Part shown: piece by piece, positions 23,147-31,147 of the stretch
Position numbering within the stretch: the first letter of the stretch is position 1
How the letters are laid out: every line of letters starts with the position of its first letter
Assembly (NCBI GenBank): GCA_905210845.1
Contig: CAJLYG010000012.1
Span: 1-31,558, forward strand
Direction: 5' to 3'
DNA length: 31,558 nucleotides
DNA from: an uncultured Prevotella sp.
GTDB lineage: Bacteria > Bacteroidota > Bacteroidia > Bacteroidales > Bacteroidaceae
Made by a program: the position numbers and the translations under genes
The notes under the pieces: model-generated
What the model saw: only the letters and a program-made list of their open reading frames with translations
What the model was told of the DNA's origin: nothing
Database searches by the model: none

Positions 23147-23983
23147 CTATTTCTTATCGAAATTAACAACCATCTTTCCGACGAAGATGGCATTCTTTCC
23201 ATTTTGATCATCAGGAATAGGCTTTCCATCTCTGTTCTTAACATAACGCAATTCCTTAAAATAAGTATGGGAATGACCGCCCAAAACAAGATCAATGTCT
23301 CGAGTATTCGAGATCACCATTTGGTCACCCATACCTTGGTCTTCCCAGCCCAAGTGAGAAATTAGAATAACGAAATCACACTTCTTCTTGTCTTTCAAGA
23401 AAGTACTCATTTCCAATGCAACCTTAATAGGATCAAGGTATTGAATAGGACCATAATTCTTAGCAGAAACAAGACCGGCTAACTTAGGGCAAAGGGCAAA
23501 GACACCTATCTTGATTCCTTTTCGCTTCATAATGATATACTTCTTGACGATACCATCCAAAGGTGTTCCGCTTAAATCATAATTAGAGCAGAGGATCGGG
23601 AAGTTAGCCTTCTTAAAAATCCTAGCCATGTTGTCGAGTCCAAAATCAAATTCATGATTGCCAATGGTACTCGCATCATAATGCATCCGGTTCATCAGCC
23701 CAATCTCAACATCACCCTTATACATAGAATAATAAGGGGAGCCTTGAGAAAAGTCACCACTATCAAAGAGAAGCAAGTCTGGATGCTTTTTACGCTCTTC
23801 CTCGATCAATGCAATACGACGGATAAACCCTGCACGACCCGCCTGCAGAGTATCAGCCAAATGATAATTCAATGGTTGGATACAACTGTGCGTGTCATTA
23901 GTATGCAGAATAACCAATTGTTTCTGGGCAAAAGTAGCCAGAGAAAACAAAGACAAAATTGCAAGGAAATATAAATGTTTCAT
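23147..23983 (-). CDS. Metallophosphatase, N-terminal half of a 5'-nucleotidase
   Basis: This 278-residue protein has a signal peptide and the calcineurin-like metallophosphoesterase domain of UshA-type nucleotidases: ILHTNDTHS, LLFDSGDFSQG, IGNHEFDFG, ILISHLGWEDQG and VLGGHSHT, giving the two-metal site ligands (Asp, His, Asn, His, His). It has no C-terminal 5'-nucleotidase domain, which is encoded by the neighbouring gene one base upstream. Secreted or periplasmic; hydrolyses nucleotides or sugar phosphates, substrate unknown. Convergent with porT. Confidence 0.92.
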   Translation of the reverse strand: MKHLYFLAILSLFSLATFAQKQLVILHTNDTHSCIQPLNYHLADTLQAGRAGFIRRIALIEEERKKHPDLLLFDSGDFSQGSPYYSMYKGDVEIGLMNRMHYDASTIGNHEFDFGLDNMARIFKKANFPILCSNYDLSGTPLDGIVKKYIIMKRKGIKIGVFALCPKLAGLVSAKNYGPIQYLDPIKVALEMSTFLKDKKKCDFVILISHLGWEDQGMGDQMVISNTRDIDLVLGGHSHTYFKELRYVKNRDGKPIPDDQNGKNAIFVGKMVVNFDKK

Positions 23984-23984
23984 C

Positions 23985-24749
23985 TTATTCTACAATAATT
24001 CTACCTTCGATATCAGCATTAACACTCAAGCCCTGGGAATGCTTCTCTTTGAAAAAATCCATAATGATAAAACGCACATTGTTCTCCATGTCTTGGGGAG
24101 AAAAGAGTCTTGAACCCTCTCTCAACGCTTTCAGCCCATCATTTCCCCCAGCAAGATAATCGAGGGTTACCACACGATAATCCGCATTTGGATCTATCTC
24201 CTTCCCATTTAATCGAGCAGAAACCAACTGTCCATCCCTCGTGATAACTAATTGGGTGCCATGGCTCAAGCCCTCGCCATGGCGATGTGCGACCTGCCGG
24301 AAAAGATCCATCAGCTTAGTACCGGAAAGGGTAAGGAAACAAACCTTATTGTCAAATGGCGCTACCTCAAGGACATCCCCATAAGTAATCTTACCCTGCG
24401 GAAAAGAAGCCCGGATACCACCCATATTGTAAACAGCAAGGACAGGATACTCATTATATTTTTTCCCAGACCAAATCAAGATATCTGACAAAAGATTCGA
24501 CAAAGGACTCTCTGGCCTGAAAGATGACAAAGGCTTGGCCGTCTCTCCAACAACTGGACTCATGATACTATCCACATCATGCTGATAAGGGGCTAAGAAA
24601 GCCACTGCCTCCGGATCAGGATGAGCATCATACCTCTGATCGACCAACAAACGAGTGCGTTGAATACCTGTCATCACATAGTGAGACCGGCATGAAGACC
24701 CCAGGAAAAGGAGGGACAAAATGCCAACAAAAAGATATTTTCTTTGCAT
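23985..24749 (-). CDS. 5'-nucleotidase C-terminal domain lipoprotein
   Basis: This 254-residue protein starts at ATG 24749 with a lipoprotein signal (LLFLGSSC), so the upstream start at 24773 is not used. The rest matches the substrate-binding C-terminal domain of UshA-type nucleotidases: LSNLLSDILIW, VYNMGGIRASFPQGKITYGD, VAPFDNKVCFLTLSG, RVVTLDYLAGGNDGL. It alone has no metal site and would pair with the metallophosphatase gene that follows one base later. The order on the transcript (C-domain gene first) is the reverse of the fused enzyme. Confidence 0.9.
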   Translation of the reverse strand: MQRKYLFVGILSLLFLGSSCRSHYVMTGIQRTRLLVDQRYDAHPDPEAVAFLAPYQHDVDSIMSPVVGETAKPLSSFRPESPLSNLLSDILIWSGKKYNEYPVLAVYNMGGIRASFPQGKITYGDVLEVAPFDNKVCFLTLSGTKLMDLFRQVAHRHGEGLSHGTQLVITRDGQLVSARLNGKEIDPNADYRVVTLDYLAGGNDGLKALREGSRLFSPQDMENNVRFIIMDFFKEKHSQGLSVNADIEGRIIVE

Positions 24750-24816
24750 ATACCCTATAAGTATTTGATGCAAAGATAGTTATTTTAGCCCGAACAGGCA
24801 AAAAAAGATCTCATTT

Positions 24817-24848
24817 TTTGGAAGCACAAGAAAAATGTTGTAACTTTG
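24817..24848 (+). promoter_or_regulatory. Promoter of rplS
   Basis: TTTG 24817-24820 and TAACTTTG 24841-24848 are 20 bp apart. The leader to ATG 24937 is about 80 bases; ribosomal-protein leader folding (L19 autoregulation) cannot be settled by eye. Confidence 0.7.
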
Positions 24849-24936
24849 CACCGCTTTTCGGCGTAATCGCTGGCGGGAAGAAGAGTTGCCTGTTATGTTA
24901 CGTTGGAACGATAAACAAATTTAATTATAAGACAAA

Positions 24937-25317
24937 ATGGATTTAATTAAAGTTGCTGAAGAAGCATTTGCAACCGGCAAGAAGTTCCCTACATTTAAGT
25001 CAGGTGATACCGTAACTGTCGCTTACAAAATTATCGAGGGTTCAAAAGAGCGTATCCAGCTCTATCGCGGTGTGGTTATCAGAATCTCCGGCAGTGGGGA
25101 GAAGAAGCGTTTCACCGTAAGAAAGATGTCAGGAACAGTAGGTGTCGAGCGTATCTTCCCTATTGAGTCACCGAACATCCAGAGCATTGAAGTAAACAAG
25201 CGTGGTAAAGTACGTCGTGCGAAACTGTACTATCTGCGTAAGCTTACAGGTAAAAAAGCTCGTATTGCTGAGAAGAGGGCTCTTTCCGAGGCAGAGAGAG
25301 CTGCAGCAGGAAAATAA
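24937..25317 (+). CDS. rplS: 50S ribosomal protein L19
   Basis: This 126-residue protein has the L19 signature: [32 protein letters not shown], then [56 protein letters not shown]. It sits at the interface of the 30S and 50S subunits. The last 15 residues form the usual variable Ala/Glu tail. Single gene with its own promoter and the terminator at 25348. Confidence 0.98.
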   Translation: MDLIKVAEEAFATGKKFPTFKSGDTVTVAYKIIEGSKERIQLYRGVVIRISGSGEKKRFTVRKMSGTVGVERIFPIESPNIQSIEVNKRGKVRRAKLYYLRKLTGKKARIAEKRALSEAERAAAGK

Positions 25318-25347
25318 TCCTACGATTCATCGCATTTCAAGCAGAAA

Positions 25348-25384
25348 TAAAAAGAGGCTCATCCTTGTGATGGACCTCTTTTTA
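25348..25384. terminator. Terminator of rplS
   Basis: AAAAAGAGG-CTCATCC...GATGGA-CCTCTTTTT, stem of about 15 bp with a TTGT loop and a T run on the plus strand; the A run makes it usable in both directions and it lies between two convergent genes. Confidence 0.8.
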
Positions 25385-25403
25385 ATTTTTTACAACCGTA
25401 ACC

Positions 25404-25610
25404 TCAATCCTCATAATTCACGGATGCATCCGTATCTCCATGGACCGTATCTTTCAAACTTTTCCAATCCTGAAAACCGGCGAGCAAGGCTAACTTGTCC
25501 AACGTTTTCAAGGAAGGACTCTCGATGCGGGAGAGATAGCGCCCCAACTTCTTTACTGCAGTGGAAGTCAGATGATGATGCACATGTGTAAAACGAATGA
25601 CTTCTTTCAT
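25404..25610 (-). CDS. Small hypothetical protein, HTH-like
   Basis: This 68-residue protein begins MKEVIRFTHVHHHLTSTAVK. Its middle (VKKLGRYLSRIESPSLKTLDKLALLAGFQDW) reads like an XRE-type helix-turn-helix core with an unusual His-rich start. I recall similar short proteins in Bacteroidetes accessory regions, without a named function. A -7 box TACCTTTG on the minus strand at 25643-25636 lies 26 bp before ATG 25610, which supports expression. Convergent with rplS across a shared terminator. Confidence 0.6.
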   Translation of the reverse strand: MKEVIRFTHVHHHLTSTAVKKLGRYLSRIESPSLKTLDKLALLAGFQDWKSLKDTVHGDTDASVNYED

Positions 25611-25635
25611 AACACAACGAATACTAAATCAGGTG

Positions 25636-25643
25636 CAAAGGTA
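25636..25643 (-). promoter_or_regulatory. -7 element of the 25404 gene
   Basis: TACCTTTG on the minus strand, 26 bp before the start codon. No -33 TTTG nearby. Confidence 0.5.
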
Positions 25644-25685
25644 TTAATTTTTAGCATACGACGATCATTTTTCATCGAATTTTGC

Positions 25686-25693
25686 TAACTTTG
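25686..25693 (+). promoter_or_regulatory. -7 element of the AICAR transformylase gene
   Basis: TAACTTTG, 27 bp before ATG 25720. This and the minus-strand box at 25636 start divergent transcripts. Confidence 0.5.
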
Positions 25694-25719
25694 CAAATAG
25701 AATTTAATTCTCCTTTGAA

Positions 25720-26901
25720 ATGAAAGAATTAGCTTTAAAGTACGGATGCAATCCGAATCAAAAGCCTTCCCGAATTTATATGGAAGAAGGCGAGTTACCC
25801 GTTGAAGTGATGAATGGCCGACCGGGCTACATCAATTTCTTAGATGCCCTCAACAGTTGGCAGCTTGTCAAAGAACTAAAAGCGGCTACCGGCATACCCG
25901 CAGCAGCTTCTTTCAAGCATGTTTCTCCAGCAGGTGCTGCTATAGGCCTTCCACTGAGCGATACCTTGAAAAAGATCTATTTCGTAGATGACGTTAAGAT
26001 TGAGCTCTCTCCTTTAGCTTGCGCGTATGCACGCGCAAGAGGTGCAGACCGCATGAGTTCATACGGAGATTTCGTCGCCCTAAGCGACACCTGCGACGCG
26101 GCTACTGCAACGCTTCTGAAAAGGGAAGTCAGCGATGGCGTTATCGCACCAGACTATACGCCTGAAGCTATGGAAATCCTGAAAGGCAAGAGGAAGGGTA
26201 CTTATAACATCATCAAGATCGATCCCAATTACAAGCCTGCGCCCATGGAGCGCAAACAGGTTTTCGGCGTTACATTCGAACAGCTCCGAAATGAAATCAA
26301 GTTAGATGATCCTTCCTTGTTTGAGAACATCCCAACGAAAAACAAACAATTCACGGCAGAGGCAAAAAGGGACCTGATCATCTCGATGATCATTCTGAAA
26401 TACACACAGAGCAATTCCGTATGCTATGTGAAGGAAGGGCAAGCAATCGGCATTGGGGCTGGTCAACAAAGCCGTATCCATTGCACACGATTAGCAGGGA
26501 ACAAAGCGGATATCTGGTGGCTACGCCAGCATCCGAAGGTGATGGCATTGCCTTTCAAGTCGGATATCCGCCGCGCAGACAGAGACAATACGATTGATGT
26601 CTATATTAGCGAAGACCATGATGATGTACTGCGCGAAGGGACATGGCAGAAATTCTTCACGGAGAAACCGGAGATCTTGACGAGAGAAGAGAAGAAGGAA
26701 TGGATTGCCAAAAATACGCAGGTAGCACTTGGGTCTGACGCTTTCTTCCCCTTTGGAGATAATATCGAGCGCGCACATAAGAGTGGCGTGGAATACATTG
26801 CTCAGGCTGGAGGATCAGTACGCGACGACAATGTGATTGAAACGTGCGATAAGTATGGCATCGCGATGGCATTCACAGGTATCAGACTATTCCATCATTG
26901 A
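25720..26901 (+). CDS. Phosphoribosylaminoimidazolecarboxamide (AICAR) formyltransferase, stand-alone
   Basis: This 393-residue cytoplasmic enzyme formylates AICAR to FAICAR with 10-formyl-THF, the ninth step of purine synthesis. It matches the C-terminal two-thirds of PurH: LKYGCNPNQKPSRIY, ASFKHVSPAGAAIG, LACAYARARGADRMSSYGDF, KYTQSNSVCYVKEGQAIGIG, GQQSRIHCTRLA, SDAFFPFGDNIERAHKSGV, and the C-terminal FTGIRLFHH. The Lys-His pair of the catalytic site (FKHVSP) is present. PurH's N-terminal IMP cyclohydrolase domain is absent, so the last ring closure must be done elsewhere. A small basic protein follows after 3 bp. Confidence 0.92.
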   Translation: MKELALKYGCNPNQKPSRIYMEEGELPVEVMNGRPGYINFLDALNSWQLVKELKAATGIPAAASFKHVSPAGAAIGLPLSDTLKKIYFVDDVKIELSPLACAYARARGADRMSSYGDFVALSDTCDAATATLLKREVSDGVIAPDYTPEAMEILKGKRKGTYNIIKIDPNYKPAPMERKQVFGVTFEQLRNEIKLDDPSLFENIPTKNKQFTAEAKRDLIISMIILKYTQSNSVCYVKEGQAIGIGAGQQSRIHCTRLAGNKADIWWLRQHPKVMALPFKSDIRRADRDNTIDVYISEDHDDVLREGTWQKFFTEKPEILTREEKKEWIAKNTQVALGSDAFFPFGDNIERAHKSGVEYIAQAGGSVRDDNVIETCDKYGIAMAFTGIRLFHH

Positions 26902-26904
26902 TAT

Positions 26905-27111
26905 ATGGCAAAAGGGGATGATATCGACGAGATCATCGCTGGAGGTGGACTGATCTTCCATGGGGCACCCAAAGAACGCGCCCAAAGCGATAAAGTAAAA
27001 ACAAAGGCCAAGAAAAAGAAATACATTACCGGGGCTCATGGCAGTGGCTCTGCACGCCAAAAGGCAAAGTACAGGGAGCAAAGGGCAAACCGGCATAAAG
27101 GCAAATCATGA
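26905..27111 (+). CDS. Small basic protein, function unknown
   Basis: This 68-residue protein begins 3 bp after the AICAR transformylase stop, so it is probably cotranscribed. The N-terminus is acidic then Gly-rich (MAKGDDIDEIIAGGGLIF), and the rest is strongly basic (KVKTKAKKKKYITGAH...QKAKYREQRANRHKGKS), like a ribosome- or RNA-associated tail. No named family recognised. Confidence 0.6.
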   Translation: MAKGDDIDEIIAGGGLIFHGAPKERAQSDKVKTKAKKKKYITGAHGSGSARQKAKYREQRANRHKGKS

Positions 27112-27113
27112 AA

Positions 27114-27148
27114 AGAAGAGTTGTCATCAGTAGAATGGCAACTCTTTT
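27114..27148. terminator. Shared terminator
   Basis: AAGAGTTG and CAACTCTTTTTTT bracket a 15-base loop. T runs lie on the plus side, with a shorter one on the minus, so it serves the plus operon and probably the convergent M23 gene. Confidence 0.75.
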
Positions 27149-27155
27149 TTTATGC

Positions 27156-28265
27156 TTATTGCTTCCGAACCCTCCCCTTCGAATAAACCAACGTGTGCTG
27201 TTGAAGTGACTTGCTGACATGGTCGAAGACCAAGGCGGGATCAATTCTCCTCCCATGAAATAAGACCTCGAAATGGAGGTGTTCCGTTGTAGCCCGACCC
27301 GTTCTTCCTGTGAGTCCTATCACCTGCCCCGCTTTCACTCGATCTCCTTTCTTAACGAAGTTCTTGGACTGATGGCTATAATGGGTCTCCAGACCGTTAT
27401 CATGCTTGATCACGATAAAGTTGCCATAACCGAAATAAGGTCCCGACTGGGTCACGATACCGTCAAAAGCAGCAAGGATACGATCTCTCGGACGCGTCTT
27501 AATATCCACTCCCGCATGACGACGCGCCCCACCATAAGGACTAATCACATGGCTACCAGGAAGAGGGTATGCCCAATCACTATTCTTCAACTGGTTCAAT
27601 TCCAAACGGGTTATCTCCGCCTGTCTTTTAGACTTCTCAACGTTGCCTTTGTCATCATCACTCAGCTCATCCTCGCTTTCCCTTGACGTGCTAACGCTGA
27701 CAAGAGAACCTTGCTTCTCAAACCATAGGACTTGCTTCCTCAGCTTATGGCTTTTCACGTCAACCACTGTAACAGGATTGATCTTATTGCCATTCACCAT
27801 GATGGAGAACGCACAAAACACTTTGCCTTCCGCTCCACCTACGATGGCAATAGTCTGCCCAGCTCTCACTTTCTGCCCAACTTCAACTAAGTTTTGGGCA
27901 TTATGCCCATAAACGGTTTCAAGTCCATTATCATGCCGGATGACAATCACATGACCATAACCTGGGATATTCCTGGAAAGGCGGACTATACCACCGAACA
28001 TGGCTTTGACTGCATCGCCTTTTTGAGTGGTAATCTCTAAGTCATTCCCGTGAATGTCTGCTTTTCCAACCGGTAAAGGAAAAGAATATTCTTCTGGACG
28101 AAGAACCGTAAAATCTACCTGGAAAGCATGGCTGCGTGCAAACAACCCTGGGGTAGCAATGCTGATCTGCTGTTGCTCTGATAGGGTAAACTGCCGTTGC
28201 TGGGCAACCATAACGCCTATCCAACAGAGGAAATAGAACAAGAAAACACAACGCAGCCTCATCAT
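27156..28265 (-). CDS. M23 family metallopeptidase with two LytM domains, the first degenerate
   Basis: This 369-residue secreted protein (signal peptide to VAQQ, about residue 22) has two LytM/M23 domains joined by a Ser/Glu/Lys linker. The second (about 230-355) keeps the zinc site: HAGVDIK (His, Asp), HYSHQSKNF, and TEHLHFEV (HxH). The first (about 55-170) has a shortened site (IHGNDLEI) and no HxH: GKVFCAFSIMVNGNKINP replaces it, so it is probably inactive and may bind a partner or peptidoglycan. The active domain should cut peptide crosslinks in peptidoglycan. Start at ATG 28265, overlapping the pgeF stop by one base (TGATG); GTG 28268 or ATG 28262 are alternatives. Confidence 0.88.
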   Translation of the reverse strand: MMRLRCVFLFYFLCWIGVMVAQQRQFTLSEQQQISIATPGLFARSHAFQVDFTVLRPEEYSFPLPVGKADIHGNDLEITTQKGDAVKAMFGGIVRLSRNIPGYGHVIVIRHDNGLETVYGHNAQNLVEVGQKVRAGQTIAIVGGAEGKVFCAFSIMVNGNKINPVTVVDVKSHKLRKQVLWFEKQGSLVSVSTSRESEDELSDDDKGNVEKSKRQAEITRLELNQLKNSDWAYPLPGSHVISPYGGARRHAGVDIKTRPRDRILAAFDGIVTQSGPYFGYGNFIVIKHDNGLETHYSHQSKNFVKKGDRVKAGQVIGLTGRTGRATTEHLHFEVLFHGRRIDPALVFDHVSKSLQQHTLVYSKGRVRKQ

Positions 28266-29047
28266 CACTCCTTTAGTAATATACCTGTGAAGATTCGTCC
28301 CGAAGCCTTTCCTAAACGACGGGCTGAAAAATAATCAGCGACATGGTCATAAGTGCAAATACCGGTATCGATGATCGATTCTACCTCCACGCCAGCTTGC
28401 TCCAATTGGAGTCGATTGCACAAAGGCAGGTTGACATGCCATTTTGTATATTTCCTTGCAATCCTTCCCATGTCATACCCAGCGCGGGCAAAAGCATCAT
28501 AGACCTCCTCTCCCACCTCAAAGTTCTCCAGCGAGATGCCAGGTCCAATGACAGCCTTGAGGTCCCGAGGATCTGTATGATAATCCTGGCACATCTCCCT
28601 CACGGCCTGACGGACAATTCCCTGAAGGGTTCCTCGCCATCCTGCATGAATGGCAGCCACTGCATGATGGACTGGATCATAAAGCAGTACAGGTATACAA
28701 TCAGCCGTTGAGACCCCAATACAAACGCTTCTGACATCTGTCATCACGCTATCAACCTTGTCTAACAACTGCAAACGAGCCTTTTGGGGTAGGTCAAACA
28801 GGTCATCTGTAACCGCACGACATGCGATACCATGCACTTGATGGGGCATCACAATTCGCTCTGCAGGAATAGACAGTTCCGTTGCTAACAACTGGAGGTT
28901 TGCTGACAGATCAGCTGGATCATCACCACAATAGGAATTAACGTTCAGTTCACCATAGTTACCCTTGCTATATCCACCATGGCGAGTCGTAGAAAAGGCG
29001 ATGACATCTTCATCACATTCGTAATATGTCAACTGGGGCTTGATCAT
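28265..29047 (-). CDS. pgeF: Peptidoglycan editing factor PgeF (YfiH, multicopper-oxidoreductase-like fold)
   Basis: This 260-residue protein has the YfiH/DUF152 fold and the zinc site His72 (MPHQVHG), Cys117 ([10 protein letters not shown]) and His134 (AAIHAGWRG), then [13 protein letters not shown] and the C-terminal DTGICTY. Family members remove mis-incorporated residues from peptidoglycan precursors; older names are laccase or polyphenol oxidase. Start ATG overlaps the obgE stop (ATGA). Together with the M23 peptidase downstream, the operon links cell-wall editing to the obgE GTPase. Confidence 0.9.
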   Translation of the reverse strand: MIKPQLTYYECDEDVIAFSTTRHGGYSKGNYGELNVNSYCGDDPADLSANLQLLATELSIPAERIVMPHQVHGIACRAVTDDLFDLPQKARLQLLDKVDSVMTDVRSVCIGVSTADCIPVLLYDPVHHAVAAIHAGWRGTLQGIVRQAVREMCQDYHTDPRDLKAVIGPGISLENFEVGEEVYDAFARAGYDMGRIARKYTKWHVNLPLCNRLQLEQAGVEVESIIDTGICTYDHVADYFSARRLGKASGRIFTGILLKE

Positions 29048-30144
29048 GATTCCGGGTCTTCTTCGTATTCAAAGTCCTCAATATCCTCGATATCATCATC
29101 ATCCACGTCGTCAAGACTCTCATCAGCCCCTTCTGCTTCCATCTCAGCGGTAAAGCGGGACAAGTCCTTGTCACGATGCACCAGGGTATCTTCTGCCGTG
29201 ATCTCCTGCAACTTATTACTCTCGCTGTTCAGCTCACGCCAAAGGACATCCTTGAGTTGGTCCAACCCTTGTCCCGTGACTGCGGAGATAAAGACGACCG
29301 GCAGATCTGTCGGTAGCGTCTCCTTGAGCATGTCAATCAGCTCATCATCTAATAGATCGCATTTCGTAACGGCAAGGACACGATGCTTGTCAAGCATCTC
29401 TGGATTGAACTTTTTCAATTCATTCAGCAGCACTTCATAGTCGTGATTGATATCATCTGTGTCTCCAGGCACCATAAAGAGCAACAAGGAATTTCGCTCG
29501 ATATGCCGAAGGAAACGAAGTCCAAGTCCTTTCCCTTCACTGGCTCCCTCAATGATCCCAGGGATATCGGCCATGACAAACGACTGCTTATCCCGGTATC
29601 CCACGATGCCTAAAGATGGTTCAAGGGTCGTGAAAGGGTAATTGGCGATTTTGGGGCGAGCACTCGACAACGCAGAAAGCAAGGTTGATTTCCCTGCGTT
29701 GGGGAATCCGACCAGTCCCACGTCAGCCAACAGCTTCAATTCCAGGATAATAGTCATTTCCATCATCGGCTCACCAGGCTGCGCAAAGCGTGGGGCTTGG
29801 TTGGTCGATGTACGGAACTGGAAATTACCTAATCCTCCCCTACCTCCTTTCAGAAGCAATACCGTCTGCCCATCATAAGTGACATCGCAGACATACTTGC
29901 CAGTTTCAGCATTGTATACGACAGTTCCACAAGGCACGTCGATATAGACATCCTTGCCATCTGTTCCATGGCACTTGTCACGTCCCCCATTTCCTCCATG
30001 CTCTGCAAAGACATGACGCTGGTATTTCAGGTGAAGGAGTGTCCAATAGTTATGGTTCCCACGCAAATAGACGCTACCGCCACGACCGCCATCGCCACCA
30101 TCTGGACCACCGTTAGGCTGGTATTTCACATGACGAAGATGCAT
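29044..30144 (-). CDS. obgE: Obg family GTPase with missing N-terminus
   Basis: This 366-residue protein has the glycine-rich Obg fold ([18 protein letters not shown]), the G domain from about 140 ([31 protein letters not shown]) and an acidic C-terminal tail. It is a GTPase that acts in ribosome assembly. The family normally begins about 20 residues earlier. Upstream of ATG 30144 the same frame still encodes the conserved [10 protein letters not shown] (30145-30174) but no start codon, and the preceding bases are a promoter (TATCTTTG, 30194-30187) rather than the expected VDYVKIY-type strand. So either the protein starts at 30144 without its first strands, or an unusual start is used. Stop overlaps pgeF (ATGA). 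Confidence 0.9.
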   Translation of the reverse strand: MHLRHVKYQPNGGPDGGDGGRGGSVYLRGNHNYWTLLHLKYQRHVFAEHGGNGGRDKCHGTDGKDVYIDVPCGTVVYNAETGKYVCDVTYDGQTVLLLKGGRGGLGNFQFRTSTNQAPRFAQPGEPMMEMTIILELKLLADVGLVGFPNAGKSTLLSALSSARPKIANYPFTTLEPSLGIVGYRDKQSFVMADIPGIIEGASEGKGLGLRFLRHIERNSLLLFMVPGDTDDINHDYEVLLNELKKFNPEMLDKHRVLAVTKCDLLDDELIDMLKETLPTDLPVVFISAVTGQGLDQLKDVLWRELNSESNKLQEITAEDTLVHRDKDLSRFTAEMEAEGADESLDDVDDDDIEDIEDFEYEEDPES

Positions 30145-30186
30145 CGATCCCCTGCCGCCCTTTCCAGAGCGGCAGTGCTTCGAAAT

Positions 30187-30194
30187 GCAAAGAT
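30187..30194 (-). promoter_or_regulatory. -7 element upstream of obgE
   Basis: TATCTTTG on the minus strand, 42 bp before ATG 30144. Transcription from here would begin close to the conserved CRSGKGG codons. Confidence 0.5.
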
Positions 30195-30341
30195 ACGGGA
30201 TATTATCGAAAGAAAGTAGCCTTTCGATGTTTATTTGATATTTTTTAGGAAGAATAAGTGGGATACAGAGAGACTTGGAGGATAGGAAGGTGTGTTAAAA
30301 GAGGAGAAAATGCATTTTTTATAAAAAAAGTCTTCAAAAGT

Positions 30342-30372
30342 TTTGGTGATTCAAAAAAAGTCCGTACCTTTG
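30342..30372 (+). promoter_or_regulatory. Promoter of tRNA-Gln
   Basis: TTTG 30342-30345 and TACCTTTG 30365-30372 are 19 bp apart. The 16 bases after the -7 element match those after the tRNA-Met promoter at 15 positions. Confidence 0.75.
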
Positions 30373-30420
30373 CACTCGCAATACAGAAGCAAGGGAGTTG
30401 CTTCTAAAGCAATTGAAAAT

Positions 30421-30491
30421 TGGGATATGGTGTAATGGTAACACAACAGATTCTGGTCCTGTTTTTCCTGGTTCGAGTCCGGGTATCCCAA
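30421..30491 (+). tRNA. tRNA-Gln (CTG)
   Basis: Acceptor TGGGATA with TATCCCA, D arm GTGT...ACAC, anticodon arm ACAGA-TTCTGGT-CCTGT with anticodon CTG, T arm CCTGG-TTCGAGT-CCGGG, discriminator A. It has one mismatched pair at the anticodon-stem base next to the loop. A TTG anticodon is the usual Gln partner; CTG reads only CAG. A typical start (promoter) and terminator frame it. Confidence 0.88.
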
Positions 30492-30497
30492 CATTAA

Positions 30498-30543
30498 GAA
30501 ACGCTAAGTTGTTGGAATTCAACAATTTAGCGTTTTTTCTTTT
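30498..30543 (+). terminator. Terminator of tRNA-Gln
   Basis: AAACGCTAAGTTGTTG pairs with CAACAATTTAGCGTTT (about 16 bp, one mismatch) and is followed by a run of T. Confidence 0.8.
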
Positions 30544-30550
30544 TCTAACT

Positions 30551-30750
30551 TGGTCAAAATCTGGTCAAATAAAACTCGATCAAAACGACTTACCACCTTA
30601 TTACTTATCATTTACTTTGATTTACCGAAACTCGCATTTTCCCTACTAAACACTTTTTAACGCTATCTTCGAAGCAAAACGTCTCTTTTCTCCGTTTTCA
30701 GATTTGACCGACTTTTGACCAGATTCCGTTTTTTGCGTGCTCTTTGACCA
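30551..30750. repeat. TTTGACC repeats in inverted pairs beside tRNA-Gln
   Basis: GGTCAAA occurs twice at 30553-30570. TTTGACC occurs at 30703-30709 and 30714-30720, with a fifth copy at 30743-30749. The block 30551-30571 is the reverse complement of 30702-30722 at 17 of 21 positions. The arrangement resembles protein-binding arms at an element end; that is inference. Confidence 0.6.
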
Positions 30751-30756
30751 AAAAAA

Positions 30757-30787
30757 GAGCGAGACTGGTCTGTGACCGATCCCGCTC
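30757..30787 (-). terminator. Terminator of the right-edge minus-strand genes
   Basis: GAGCG...CGCTC with an inner GGTC/GACC pairing; on the minus strand it is followed by seven T (A run at 30750-30756). Confidence 0.7.
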
Positions 30788-30937
30788 GATGGAGTAGTGT
30801 GTCTGGAGTCAACAAGTTTATAACTCCACTACAAAGATGCATTCTTTCTCCGAACAAAAGAACTGTTTACCGTTTTTTTTTAATCTGGTACGATAAATTC
30901 TTCCATGCGTCTGTCTTGCTTATTGTCAATGCTCCTA
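30788..30937. other. Gene-free spacer
   Basis: Between the terminator and the last minus-strand stop I see no gene. GGAGT...ACTCC near 30800-30825 may form a hairpin. Confidence 0.4.
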
Positions 30938-31147
30938 TTATAGTTTGTCAGTGTTGATCTTTATCTTCTCTACCATTCGGTTCATGTTTGGAATGACGTT
31001 CGTATTCGCGACGATCCTCTGCAGGTATTCCGAGCAGGTGAGAACCAGATTGTTCATCTCCGACAAGACGGAATAGTTCTCTCCTGCTGTCTCGCTTATT
31101 GTAGCGATGGACGCTGCGTTCTGCTTGATCTGCTCATAGATTTTCCG
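30938..31147 (-). CDS. -1 frame continuation without its own start codon
   Basis: This minus-strand frame overlaps the end of the 31096 gene and runs 69 codons to TAA 30938-30940. It reads RKIYEQIKQNAASIATISET, then SVLSEMNNLVLTCSEYLQRI and NMNRMVEKIKIN. It has no ATG, GTG or TTG in the first 30 codons (ATG only at 31057), so it must be reached from the upstream frame: by a -1 shift near AAAA (31142-31147), or as the rest of one gene broken by a one-base loss. It forms helices with heptad-like Ile/Leu spacing. Function unknown. Confidence 0.45.
   Translation of the reverse strand, partial: RKIYEQIKQNAASIATISETAGENYSVLSEMNNLVLTCSEYLQRIVANTNVIPNMNRMVEKIKINTDKL

Noticed and set aside
24750..24773. 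Upstream start for the 5'-nucleotidase C-domain protein
   Set aside because: It would place eight residues before the lipoprotein signal peptide; ATG 24749 gives a proper signal.
25411..25617. Alternative minus-strand frame over the 68-residue protein
   Set aside because: It reads Cys/Ser-rich without hydrophobic core, while the 25404 frame gives an HTH-like protein.
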